A stretch of 64,000 nucleotides of DNA from Nonomuraea sp. SYSU D8015. Lineage in GTDB: Bacteria; Actinomycetota; Actinomycetes; Streptosporangiales; Streptosporangiaceae. Position numbers and translations under genes: made by a program. Location: positions 1 to 64,000 of the forward strand of contig NZ_VJYI01000003.1 in the NCBI RefSeq assembly GCF_008065375.1, written 5' to 3'. Positions 51,575 to 60,217 of the stretch are shown here, one piece after another. The stretch's first letter is position 1. The number at the start of each line of letters is the position of its first letter. The notes beneath the pieces were generated by a model that worked only from the letters and a program-made list of their open reading frames with translations, had not been told where the DNA came from and searched no databases.

Positions 51575-52998
51575 CGCGCGTCTCCCGCCGTCGACGGCCG
51601 CGCCCGGGCGAGGCCGAGCAGCGCGCCGACCTCGTCCGGGCGGACGTCGCCGAAGGCCGACTCGACCAGCAGCCGCTCGATGCCGAACAGCACCTCGCGC
51701 ACGGCTCCCGCGTCCAGGTGACGGGCGTCGGCGTGCAGGGTCAGCCGCAGCATCTCCGCGGTGTCCTCGGCGTAGAGGGCGAACTTCTCCTGCTCCACGG
51801 CGGGCTCCGGCCGGAACACGCTGTCCTTCAGCGCGGCCCGCACCTCCACCTCGCCGGTCGGGCCGGTCAGCCGGCGGTCCGGGCGGGTCTCCTCGCGCAT
51901 GTCGTTGAACACGCACGACAGGTCGAGCCGCACGCCGCGCCGCTCCTCCGCCGCCCGGATGATCCGGCGCAGCTCCCGCTTGTCGTACAGGCCGTGGCGG
52001 TAGGCGCGGAGGGAGGCCGTCCAGGCGCGCCTGACGACGTCGCCGAAGTCGCTCCCACCCAGGTCGAGCGAGACGAGCGTGCCCTGGATCATGCAGGCGA
52101 CCGCGCGCCGCTCGGTCTCCTGGGTGCGGTTGGCGCAGATGAGCCGCATGGCGCAGGCCGGCATCCCGGTGTACGCGCCGAGCACCAGCGCCGTGGCCGC
52201 GAGCAGCACCGCCGTCCCGCTGACGTCATGCCGCAGGGCCTGGAGGTTCAGGGCGAGGTCGGCGGCCCTGGAGTAGAGCACCGCCGCGTGGTAGGCAGGC
52301 GGTCCCGGCTCGACGGGCGTGGGGAACATCGTGTGCGGCACCGTGTCCAGCTTGGCCCGCCAGTGGTCCAGCGCGGCGGCCAGCCGGCGCTCACCCTCGG
52401 GAGAGCTCTCGTAGCGGGCCTGTTCGAGGGGCTGCCGGGCGGCGGGCGGCGGCGGCCGGTCCAGCCCCTTGGCCCGCGCCTCGACCATCGCGGCCAGGTC
52501 GGCGACGAGGTTGCTCATCCCCGTGCCGTCCGCGGCCGTGTGCGCCACGCTCAGCAGGACGGCCAGGGGCTCACCGGCGGCGTGGAAGACGGTGGGCCGC
52601 AACGGCAGCTCGGCGGACAGGTCCCACGGCAACCGCTCGACCACTCGCCGCCGCTCGGCGAGCGCCTCCCACATCCCGGCTCCGCCGGGCCCGAGGTCGG
52701 CGAGGTCCACGGGCAGCCGGCCCGAGCCGGTCACCGTCTGCGTCAGCTCGCCGTCCGGGCCGGCGGTCAGGAAGGTGCGCAGCGACTCGTGCCGGCACAT
52801 CAGCGCGCCGAGCTCGTCCAGCACGTCCTCGACGGTGAGCCCGGAGGGCACCTCGACCTCGCCTGAGGGGTTGAAGAACGCCTCGCGCGGGTCCTTGTCG
52901 GTGATGTCGAGCCACATGGACACCTGCCCGCGGGTGGCGGGCCCCGATCCGGTGCTCTGGCCGGTGAACGGCGCCGATCGGCGCGTCAGCCGTTCCAC
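51571..52998 (-). CDS. free-standing condensation-domain protein
   Basis: A 475-residue NRPS-like C domain with nothing attached. It starts GTG 52998 behind GAGGAG, overlapping the StrR-like gene by 13 bases. N-terminal APFTGQSTGSG ... SMWLDITDKDP; the HHxxxDG motif reads AHTAADG (152-158): the first His is Ala, but the catalytic second His153 and Asp157 are present. Later segments include AYTGMPACAMRLICANRTQE and DLSCVFNDMREE. C domains form amide or ester bonds from carrier-bound donors. Candidate partners are the A-PCP protein and the free carrier. Confidence 0.8.
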   Translation of the reverse strand: MERLTRRSAPFTGQSTGSGPATRGQVSMWLDITDKDPREAFFNPSGEVEVPSGLTVEDVLDELGALMCRHESLRTFLTAGPDGELTQTVTGSGRLPVDLADLGPGGAGMWEALAERRRVVERLPWDLSAELPLRPTVFHAAGEPLAVLLSVAHTAADGTGMSNLVADLAAMVEARAKGLDRPPPPAARQPLEQARYESSPEGERRLAAALDHWRAKLDTVPHTMFPTPVEPGPPAYHAAVLYSRAADLALNLQALRHDVSGTAVLLAATALVLGAYTGMPACAMRLICANRTQETERRAVACMIQGTLVSLDLGGSDFGDVVRRAWTASLRAYRHGLYDKRELRRIIRAAEERRGVRLDLSCVFNDMREETRPDRRLTGPTGEVEVRAALKDSVFRPEPAVEQEKFALYAEDTAEMLRLTLHADARHLDAGAVREVLFGIERLLVESAFGDVRPDEVGALLGLARARPSTAGDAR

Positions 52999-54089
52999 TG
53001 CCGCTCCTCTGCCTGGTCCCGCAGCCGTTCCCTGACGTCGTGGGCGAAGTCGATCCAGATCTCGGCGCACTGCAGCGCCATGTCGGCGACGATGGGGGCC
53101 AGGTGCGAGGGCACCGCGTCCAGCAGGTCCGGCCGCATGTCCTTGGCCATCACGTGGCTGTGCATCCAACGCAGCAGGTGCCTGCCCGCCTCCGACAGTC
53201 GCAGCGACGGGTCGCGCTGGAGCGACTGCAGCCGCAGGAGCGCGTCGGTCCGCTGGTCGTCGCGGCGGCGCTCGGGGCCCCTCCTGGCGGCGGACTCGGG
53301 GGGCGGCGCGGGCGCGGGGTCGCCGGCGGGCCGCTGGGGGATCGTGCGGGGCGCCATGGGGTCCTCACCGCGCCGGATCCGCTGGCGTACGGCGTGGGCG
53401 GTGCCGACCGACACGGCGGCGTCCTGGGCGATCTTGCGCAGGGAGGCGTCCGGGTTGGCGGCGATCACGCGGGCCGCGCGCAGCCGCCCCTCCTCGGCGT
53501 TCAGCGGGCGGCGGCGGCCGTCCTTGCCGACGCGGCCGTTCAACTGTGGAGAATCCGCGGTTGAACACCGGCGGAGATTGCTGATCGTCTTCGCTGACAG
53601 GCCCGCGACCTCGGCGATCGCCCGGTCGGACATGCTCGGGTGGGACTCGATGATGCGCAGGGCGGCCACGCGCCGGTCCTGGAGCGACAGCGGCAGCCCG
53701 TGCGTGGTGTTGGCCCGCACGGCGGCCAGGAAGGCGGCCTCGTCGCTGCCCTCGAAGAACCGCACGTCGATCATCTGGCGGCCGTTGAGTATCGCGGCGC
53801 CCAGGCGGTGCATCCCGTCGATCACCCGCATGGTCTCGCGGTGGACCAGGATCGGGGGAAGCTCGGCGTCGACCTCGGCCAGCCGGCGGACGTGGTCGTC
53901 GTCCATTCCCAGGACGCGCGGCGAGTCTCCCCTTTTCAGAAGCTTGATGTGCACCGCGAAAACGCGGCGCGGCTCTTCACTTTCACGGTCCAGCTGAACT
54001 CCCACATTACCCCCGGTGTGTGAGACGGCCACCGGTGCGAACCTGCGCCCCTGTGGACGTCGGCCCGCAAGTGCCATATAAGAGCACAC
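52986..54089 (-). CDS. StrR/ParB-like pathway regulator
   Basis: A 367-residue DNA-binding protein. It has a ParB/sulfiredoxin-like domain (SPRVLGMDDDHVRRLAEVDA, then ELPPILVHRETMRVIDGMHR) and two helix-turn-helix segments (RAIAEVAGLSAKTISNLRRC; SLRKIAQDAAVSVGTAHAVR), with a variable C terminus. This is the layout of StrR, the activator of streptomycin genes, and its relatives NovG and Bbr. It is the first gene of the 11-kb minus operon and divergent from the GMC gene, so it likely activates the cluster. The start may be GTG 54089, ATG 54077 or a later GTG; I could not decide. Confidence 0.8.
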   Translation of the reverse strand: MCSYMALAGRRPQGRRFAPVAVSHTGGNVGVQLDRESEEPRRVFAVHIKLLKRGDSPRVLGMDDDHVRRLAEVDAELPPILVHRETMRVIDGMHRLGAAILNGRQMIDVRFFEGSDEAAFLAAVRANTTHGLPLSLQDRRVAALRIIESHPSMSDRAIAEVAGLSAKTISNLRRCSTADSPQLNGRVGKDGRRRPLNAEEGRLRAARVIAANPDASLRKIAQDAAVSVGTAHAVRQRIRRGEDPMAPRTIPQRPAGDPAPAPPPESAARRGPERRRDDQRTDALLRLQSLQRDPSLRLSEAGRHLLRWMHSHVMAKDMRPDLLDAVPSHLAPIVADMALQCAEIWIDFAHDVRERLRDQAEERQWNG

Positions 54090-54239
54090 AAGATCCGTTC
54101 AGTCCATAACCCGCGCAATGGTCAGGCTGTGCTCAATCTTTCAATTAGATGCTTTGTGTCATGTGTTCGTGACAACTCGTAATGGTTGGCTGTTGACGTG
54201 AGCGCCGGGTTCGTTGTTAACCTGCGGCTATTGCGAGAA

Positions 54240-55811
54240 ATGGGACAGTCGGGGGTGCGGGTGAATGCGGTGCGACACAGCTCGGCCGTTTTCCGGTCGG
54301 CCGACGTGTGCGTCGTCGGCAGCGGCCCCGGCGGAGCCGTGACGGCCCACCTCCTGGCCCGCAGCGGCCTGCGGGTGCTGCTGCTGGAAGAGGGCGAGCG
54401 GATCGGCGCGGGCGCGACGCTCGAAACTCTCGAACCCGGCTGGGAGCCCGCGCTCGTCCGGTCAGGACACCGCCGGCCCACCCTCACCGGACGGCCGTGG
54501 TCGGCGCGGGGCCTGGGCGGCGGGATGGGGTTGTTCGCCGGCATCGGCTTCCGGCTCAGACACGTCGACTTCGACGCCCGCGCCCACGTCGCCGACGACG
54601 CCCTCGACCCCCGCTGGCCCATCGCCTACGCCGACCTGCGCGAGCACTACGACGAGGTCGAGCGCCTGATGGGCATGGCCAGGACCAGGGGCGCCGACCC
54701 GCTCGAACCCGACGGCGCCGCTCCCCCGCTGCCGCCCCACGCCTACAGCCCGCACGGCCGCCTGCTCGCCGGCGCCGGACGCCGCCTGGGCCTGCGCCCC
54801 TTCCCGACGCCCCTGCTCATCAACTCCGCCCCCTACCGCGACCGGCCCGCCTGCCACCGCTGCGGCCCGTGCAACGAGCACGCCTGCCCTTCCGGCGCGA
54901 AGGCGGACCTCGTCTCCACGCTGCTGGACCCGGCCGTCGAGGACGGCTCGCTCGTGGTCGCCACCGGCGGCAGGGCGCTGCGGGTGCACGCCGCCGCCTG
55001 CGACAGGGCGGGCGCGATCGAATGGCTCGACCAGCGCGCCAACGTGCGGCGTACGACGCGGGCCCGGTGCGTGGTGCTGGCCGCGAACGCCGTGCAGTCC
55101 TCGGCCCTGCTCCTGCGCTCGCCTTCGCGCTGGTCGCCCACGGGGCTCGGCAACCGCCACGACGTCGTGGGCCGCGGCCTGTGCTTCAAGGTCAGCGGCT
55201 ACGCGTCCGGCACGGTCGCCGCGCCCGCGCGGGCCGTCCACGGCTGCGGCGGGCCGTTCTCGACCGTGTCCTTCTCCGACCACTACCTCGACGACTCCTG
55301 CCCCAAGGGATTGGGCGGCATCCTGTACGAGGCCAGCCCCGCGGAACGCGCCCCGCGCGACGGGAAAATGCCGCTGCGCGTGCACTATCTGGCCGCCGAC
55401 CAGCCGATGTGGCGAAACAGGGTCCGCCTTTCCAACAAGAGAAACGGACTCGGCGCACGACAACTGCTGATGGAGTACGAAACGCACCCATTAGATGCGG
55501 CACGGCTCCATTACCTTGCCGAACAAGCCACAAAACTGCTCGTTTCCGCTGGAGCAACCGATATCAGGCTCGAAGCGTCCGGATACGAACGTGGCAGCCG
55601 CCATCTGCACGGCGGATGCCGGGCCGGAGACGATCCGCGCACCTCCGTGGTGGACGCCGGCGGCCGGATCCACGACCAGGAAAACGTCTATGTGGTGGAC
55701 GGCGGATTCTTCCCCTATCCCGGGGGTGTGAACCCGACGCTGACCATTCTGGCGAACGCGTCCAGAATCGCCCGGCGGATCGCCCGGGACCTCGCAACGG
55801 CTTCGATCTGA
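54240..55811 (+). CDS. GMC-family FAD oxidoreductase
   Basis: About 523 residues from ATG 54240; GTG starts 15 and 21 bases later are also possible. FAD-binding VCVVGSGPGGAVTAHLLARS near residue 23 and RGLGGGMGLFAGIGFRLR. Distinctive cysteine cluster CHRCGPCNEHACPSGAKADL. C-terminal GMC end VVDGGFFPYPGGVNPTLTIL. The cysteine cluster and length resemble the C6'-alcohol oxidases NeoG/BtrQ that act on paromamine-type sugars rather than short-chain alcohol oxidases. The next gene is a class III aminotransferase, so a likely step is oxidising a sugar C6 alcohol to an aldehyde for amination. Confidence 0.75.
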   Translation: MGQSGVRVNAVRHSSAVFRSADVCVVGSGPGGAVTAHLLARSGLRVLLLEEGERIGAGATLETLEPGWEPALVRSGHRRPTLTGRPWSARGLGGGMGLFAGIGFRLRHVDFDARAHVADDALDPRWPIAYADLREHYDEVERLMGMARTRGADPLEPDGAAPPLPPHAYSPHGRLLAGAGRRLGLRPFPTPLLINSAPYRDRPACHRCGPCNEHACPSGAKADLVSTLLDPAVEDGSLVVATGGRALRVHAAACDRAGAIEWLDQRANVRRTTRARCVVLAANAVQSSALLLRSPSRWSPTGLGNRHDVVGRGLCFKVSGYASGTVAAPARAVHGCGGPFSTVSFSDHYLDDSCPKGLGGILYEASPAERAPRDGKMPLRVHYLAADQPMWRNRVRLSNKRNGLGARQLLMEYETHPLDAARLHYLAEQATKLLVSAGATDIRLEASGYERGSRHLHGGCRAGDDPRTSVVDAGGRIHDQENVYVVDGGFFPYPGGVNPTLTILANASRIARRIARDLATASI

Positions 55812-55825
55812 CTCGAGGGAGACCC

Positions 55826-57082
55826 ATGGCCCGCACAGCCGCCAGGCCCACGACCCCGCTCGCCGGACCGGACGGGCAGGCGAGCGCGCTGGCGCTGCCC
55901 GCCTCGGGGCCGGCGTTCGAGCGGGCGTCCGGGGCGCAGGTGTGGGACACGCAGGGCCGCTGCCACGTGGACCTGTCGTCCTGCTCCGGCGCCGCCCCGC
56001 TCGGCGCCGGCTACCGGCCCGTGGTGGCGGCGGCGATCGCGGAGCTGGAGCGCGGCGGCGTGCTGCCGGAGGCGACCTCGCCGCTGCGCGAGGAGGTGGC
56101 CCGCCGCGTCGTCGAGATCTTCCCGTGCGCGCAGTCGGTCGAGTTCTTCCGCACGGGGTCGTGCGCCACGACGGCCGCCGTCCGCCTGGCCCGGCTGCAC
56201 ACCGGCGCCCGCACGGTGCTCACCTCCGGCTACCACGGCTGGCACGACTGGCAGCTGCAGTACCGCCCCGAGATGGCGCTGCCCGAGCGCGATCCCGACA
56301 CCGCGGACTTCGGCTACGACCTGGACGTGCTCGACCGGCTGATCCGGCGGCGCGGCGACCTGGCCGCGGTGATCGTGACGCCTGAGGTGAACGTCTTCCC
56401 GCCCGCGTTCGCCCGCGAGGTCGAGCGCGTCACCCGCGCCCACGGCGGCCTGCTGATCGTGGACGAGGTCATGACCGGTTTCCGCTACGCCTGGGGCGGC
56501 TACCACGCCGCCGCCGGGGTGCACCCCGACCTGATCACGCTGAGCAAGGGCCTGGCCAACGGCTTCGCGCTCTCGGCCGTCGCCGGCGACGCCGAGGTCA
56601 TGGCGGCGGCGCGCCGCACGCATCTCGGCAACACCTACCAGCGGGAGACGACGCCGTTCGCGGCGGCGCTGGCGACGCTGGACGCCAGCGCCGGCGGGGC
56701 CGCGATCGCGGCGATGCGCGCGGCGGGCGAGCGGCTCATGCACGGACTGGACCGCCTGTTCGAGCAGGCGTCGGTGGCGGCGTGGGCGCGGTCCTGGCCG
56801 ACCATGTTCGACGTCGTCTTCGCCGATCCGGAGCAGGGGCGGCGCTTCTTCGCGGCGTTGCGGGAGAGCGGCTACCCGATGGCGTACGGCCAGCGCTTCA
56901 TGCCGTCGGCGGCGCTGACGGACGACGACATCTCCGGCTTCCTGGACACGGCCGCCCGCGTCCTGCCGGACGGGGGCCCGCGCCCACGGGGGGAGGGCAC
57001 GGAGGCCGCGGTCCGGTACGCCGCCGACCACTTCGCGGCCACGCGTGAGACGGTCGAGCGCTGGTGGCCCGCCCCCGCATGA
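55826..57082 (+). CDS. class III PLP aminotransferase
   Basis: A 418-residue fold-type I enzyme. PLP-phosphate region RTGSCATTAAVRLAR, then SGYHGWHDWQLQY, the Asp of LLIVDEVMTGFRYAWGGYH (Asp213), and the Schiff-base lysine in DLITLSKGLANGFALS (Lys241). Residue patterns are close to glutamate-1-semialdehyde aminomutase-like transferases, the group that includes NeoB/BtrB, which aminate 6'-oxo sugars with glutamate. GAGGGA precedes ATG. It lies 14 bases after the GMC gene: oxidise then aminate. Confidence 0.85.
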   Translation: MARTAARPTTPLAGPDGQASALALPASGPAFERASGAQVWDTQGRCHVDLSSCSGAAPLGAGYRPVVAAAIAELERGGVLPEATSPLREEVARRVVEIFPCAQSVEFFRTGSCATTAAVRLARLHTGARTVLTSGYHGWHDWQLQYRPEMALPERDPDTADFGYDLDVLDRLIRRRGDLAAVIVTPEVNVFPPAFAREVERVTRAHGGLLIVDEVMTGFRYAWGGYHAAAGVHPDLITLSKGLANGFALSAVAGDAEVMAAARRTHLGNTYQRETTPFAAALATLDASAGGAAIAAMRAAGERLMHGLDRLFEQASVAAWARSWPTMFDVVFADPEQGRRFFAALRESGYPMAYGQRFMPSAALTDDDISGFLDTAARVLPDGGPRPRGEGTEAAVRYAADHFAATRETVERWWPAPA

Positions 57083-57109
57083 TCACGAAGATCCACTAAG
57101 GTTTCCGCT

Positions 57110-58681
57110 GTGGAACCGGAGCAGAATGTAGGCGACCTGGCGGCGGCCACCGGACTCGACCCCAGGCGCGCCGCCGAAGTCCTGTCCGTGCTGGCCGACG
57201 GCTCGTGGTGGCGGCTGCCCGACCTGGTGCGCCGGACGGCCACGTCGAGGCGCTCGGTCGAGGCCCTGCTCCGCGAGCTCGATCCGGAGCGCTCGGGCGA
57301 CCGCTTCCGCCTGTCGCCCCAGCGGGTGCGCGGGCTGCTCGGGGGCGATCACCGCCCCGTCAGACCGGCGGGACCGGTCGACCACCTCCTGGCCGGCCAC
57401 GCCGGCGTCGTGGAGCGGATGGCGAAGCTGATCGCGGGCGCGCCGCGCGCCCAGCAGGCGCTGGACCACGTCTCCGCCACGCCGGAGACCGTGGTGCGGC
57501 GGGCGCTGCTGGTCGGCGCCCGCCTCTGGCCGCACGGGGCGCGCATGCTGTGCGTCGGCGACCACGACCTGACGTCGCTGGCCATCGCCTCCCTCCACCC
57601 CGACGCCGAGATCGCGGTGACCGACGTCGACGAGCGCATCCTGGCCTACATCGACCGCTGTGCGGCCGACCTCGGCCTGTCGGTGCGCACACGGTGGACG
57701 GACCTGCGGCTCGGGCTGCCGCCTTCCCTGCACGGCTATGCCGACGTGGCCGTGACCGACCCGCCCTACACCCCGGAGGGCGTCGGCCTGTTCGTCGCCC
57801 GGTGCGTGGAGGGGCTGCGCGACCCGGAGCAGGGGCGCGTGATGCTGGCGTACGGGGCCAGCGAGCGGACGCCGATGCTCGCCCTGAAGGTGCAGAACTC
57901 CCTGCACGAGCTCAATCTTGCCTATGAGGCGATGTATCCCGACCTCAACCGCTATTTCGGGGCGGAGGCCATCGGCTCGGCCGCCGACCTGTACATCCTG
58001 CGGCCCACGACGAAGACCAAGCCGGCCGTGGCGGCCCGGGTGGAGCGGTTCGCCGCCGCCATCTACACCCATGGGCCGCAGTCGGTGGAGAGCAAGGCCG
58101 GCTCCGGCGACGAGCGGCTGCTCGCGCGGGCCGCCGATTTCGACCCCGGCCTGCTGGTGGGCGACTGGCCCGCCGGGTTCGCGCCGCGTACGCCGCGGGT
58201 GCGTCTCGGCACCTGGCTCGCCAAGCCGTACGCCGCCTCGCCGGAGCGGGTGGCCGTCGCCGTGCCCGCCGGGCTGGAGGCGGCGCTGCCCCGGCTGCTG
58301 CTCGCCGCCCGCGCCGATCACGTCCGGGCCTTCACGGCCGAACCGCTGGGCGAGATGACGGAGCTCGCCGCATCGCTGGAGCCGCTCTACGACGTCACGG
58401 TGCGGGGGGCGGTCGTCGACGCCGTACGCCGTCCGCCCGGCGGCGACCCGGCCGGCCTGCTGCTGCGCAGACTCCTCGACCGGGCGCACGGCAAGCTGGT
58501 CAACACCTGGCGGGAGGCGCTGATCGCGGCGGCCACCGGCGGGCTGACCAAACGCGAGGCCCGTGACATCGTCCTGCGGGCCGCGCCCTGGGCCGACGGG
58601 GTCACCGCTCTGGAGCTGCCCCTGCACCGGCTCGCCGAGCTGGGCGAGGCCGTCCGCGCGACGCTGCGCGAGGCGGCCTGA
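57110..58681 (+). CDS. branched-polyamine-synthase-like aminopropyltransferase
   Basis: A 523-residue protein. An N-terminal winged-helix-like segment (LSVLADGSWWRLPDLVRRTA) precedes a Rossmann domain with GDHDLTS (150-156), TDVDERILAYID (171-182) and DPPYT (217-221). These motifs match BpsA/DUF43, the archaeal and bacterial N4-bis(aminopropyl)spermidine synthases that transfer aminopropyl from decarboxylated SAM. The last 180 residues (from about 340) are an added region not seen in plain BpsA. In this cluster it may add aminopropyl, or aminocarboxypropyl, to an amine of the product. Start GTG, 27 bases after the aminotransferase stop. Confidence 0.7.
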   Translation: MEPEQNVGDLAAATGLDPRRAAEVLSVLADGSWWRLPDLVRRTATSRRSVEALLRELDPERSGDRFRLSPQRVRGLLGGDHRPVRPAGPVDHLLAGHAGVVERMAKLIAGAPRAQQALDHVSATPETVVRRALLVGARLWPHGARMLCVGDHDLTSLAIASLHPDAEIAVTDVDERILAYIDRCAADLGLSVRTRWTDLRLGLPPSLHGYADVAVTDPPYTPEGVGLFVARCVEGLRDPEQGRVMLAYGASERTPMLALKVQNSLHELNLAYEAMYPDLNRYFGAEAIGSAADLYILRPTTKTKPAVAARVERFAAAIYTHGPQSVESKAGSGDERLLARAADFDPGLLVGDWPAGFAPRTPRVRLGTWLAKPYAASPERVAVAVPAGLEAALPRLLLAARADHVRAFTAEPLGEMTELAASLEPLYDVTVRGAVVDAVRRPPGGDPAGLLLRRLLDRAHGKLVNTWREALIAAATGGLTKREARDIVLRAAPWADGVTALELPLHRLAELGEAVRATLREAA

Positions 58682-58699
58682 CCGGTCCCGGAGGGTGTC

Positions 58700-59452
58700 T
58701 CAGAGGGTGGGCCAGCGGTCCATGTCCGGGCCGTGCGCGTGCCGCAGGGCCAGCAGGAGCCGTTCCAGGCCGAAGCCGACGCAGGCGGTGTGCGCGGGTG
58801 TCCCGTCGTCGGCCGTGATGCCGAACACCGCCCCGAAGTGCTCCTTGTGGTAGTTCACCGACACGACGGCCTGGCGGGTGCCGTCGGCGACGTCGACGGC
58901 GAGTTCCCACTTCAGCTCGTCGGCCAGCTGCGCGTCGGCGAGCAGTTTGCCCGGCCGTCCCCAGAACGGGTCGTTCGCCGGGCGCGCCTCGCACGGCACG
59001 CCGAGCGTCCCCAACCAGCGGGTCAGCCGGTCGAGCCGGTCGTCACGCCAGGTCAGGCACTGCTCGGCGGTGCCGAGCCGGACCGCCTCGAACATGCGGA
59101 AGGACCTGAGGCGGCCGGGCTCCGAGGTGGCCTCCTGCCGGTAGCAGGCGGCGAGCACGCTCAGTTCCTCCGGCCCGTCCAAGACGCGCCCCTCGTAGAG
59201 CGGATAGACGTGGTAGCAGGCCGCGGGCGTCAGCACCAGGTCCGTGGTGGCGCCGCCCTGGCTGACCTCGGCGAGCAGGTGGGGGAACGACGTGGCGTAC
59301 CCCGCCCGCTTCGCCACCGCGGCGTCGAGGACGGGCGGCGCCCGCAGGTGACGCGCGTTCCCCTCCCCCGCGCACAGCCGCCGCAGGGCGCGGACCGCGG
59401 CCGCGATCAGGTCCTCGGCCGCTCCGTCGCTGAGCAGCGTGCCGGGGGTCAT
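58700..59452 (-). CDS. class II aaRS-like amino acid:carrier-protein ligase
   Basis: A 250-residue class II synthetase core with no tRNA-binding domain. Motif 2 region: CYRQEATSEPGRLRSFRMFE. Motif 3: CVGFGLERLLLALRHAHG (GxGxxR). Other core blocks: DLVLTPAACYHVYPLYEGR and ELKWELAVDVADG. The length and lack of the coiled-coil arm match the SerRS-like amino acid:[carrier protein] ligases described from Bradyrhizobium and Agrobacterium, which charge phosphopantetheine carriers with glycine or alanine instead of tRNA. The probable partner is the carrier at 50406. Overlaps the methyltransferase stop. Confidence 0.8.
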   Translation of the reverse strand: MTPGTLLSDGAAEDLIAAAVRALRRLCAGEGNARHLRAPPVLDAAVAKRAGYATSFPHLLAEVSQGGATTDLVLTPAACYHVYPLYEGRVLDGPEELSVLAACYRQEATSEPGRLRSFRMFEAVRLGTAEQCLTWRDDRLDRLTRWLGTLGVPCEARPANDPFWGRPGKLLADAQLADELKWELAVDVADGTRQAVVSVNYHKEHFGAVFGITADDGTPAHTACVGFGLERLLLALRHAHGPDMDRWPTL

Positions 59453-60108
59453 GCCGCGGCCCGCGCGGTGGCGCAGACGACGACGGGGAACTCGCCGTCC
59501 TCCGTGTCGTCGTCCAGCGGGCCGGTCTCCTCGGCGGCCAGGCCGTAGAGGAAGGCGGTGGCGCTGCGCAGCCCGCCGTACCCTCGGCTGTGGACGTGCT
59601 CGGGGCCGAACACCCCGGCCAGGAGGTCGCGCAGCCCCGCCGGGGTGAACCGCCACCGGTCGGCCATGAGGGCGTCGTCGACGGGGTCGGTCCTGCTGAT
59701 CCCCGGCACGGTCACCAGCAGGCTGCCGCCTGGTGCCAGGCTGCGCCGCACGTTGGCCAGCGCGGCGCGCGGATCCCGTACGTACTGGAGGGTCTGGACG
59801 AGCAGGACGCAGCGGTAGCGCGCGGCCGGCAGGGACCCGGGCTCGGACAGGTCTGCGATCAGCGTCGCGTCCTCGTTGCCCGGGTCGATGTCCACGACGT
59901 CGGTCTGCGCCGCTTCGCCCGCGAACCGGCGCGCGTAGACGTCCTCGCCGACCTCCAGCAGCGGCGGCCGGATCAGCCCCGCGTTGGCCGTGAGGAACGC
60001 CTCGATGTGACCGCGGTCGATGGGCGTGCCCCGGTCGTAGCCGAAGCAGTCGCTGTACGGCTCGGCCCGCGACAGAACGCCCCATGACGACGGCCGGAGG
60101 TCACCCAT
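59449..60108 (-). CDS. class I SAM-dependent methyltransferase-like protein
   Basis: A 219-residue protein. N-terminal GVLSRAEPYSDCFGYDRGTP, SAM-binding region LLEVGEDVYARRFAGEAAQT, then VDIDPGNEDATLIADLSEP and YRCVLLVQTLQYVRDPRAAL. The glycine-rich motif I is LLEVGED rather than DxGxGxG, so cofactor use is not certain; some such proteins guide glycosyltransferases. GGGGAG precedes ATG. Its gene overlaps the aa:CP ligase gene, so the two are co-expressed. Confidence 0.7.
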   Translation of the reverse strand: MGDLRPSSWGVLSRAEPYSDCFGYDRGTPIDRGHIEAFLTANAGLIRPPLLEVGEDVYARRFAGEAAQTDVVDIDPGNEDATLIADLSEPGSLPAARYRCVLLVQTLQYVRDPRAALANVRRSLAPGGSLLVTVPGISRTDPVDDALMADRWRFTPAGLRDLLAGVFGPEHVHSRGYGGLRSATAFLYGLAAEETGPLDDDTEDGEFPVVVCATARAAA

Positions 60109-60217
60109 CCGCGCTCCCCTCGGTCATGATCCAGCAGGCGCGGGGAGCAGCATCGCATTTCCGCCCGACGTCGGGCAAGGACGACGTGAACGCTCGCCAG
60201 GAGGGCACGGATATTCC

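Noticed and set aside
47322..57082. Ordinary 2-deoxystreptamine aminoglycoside cluster
   Set aside because: No DOI synthase, DOI aminotransferase or second glycosyltransferase in the window.
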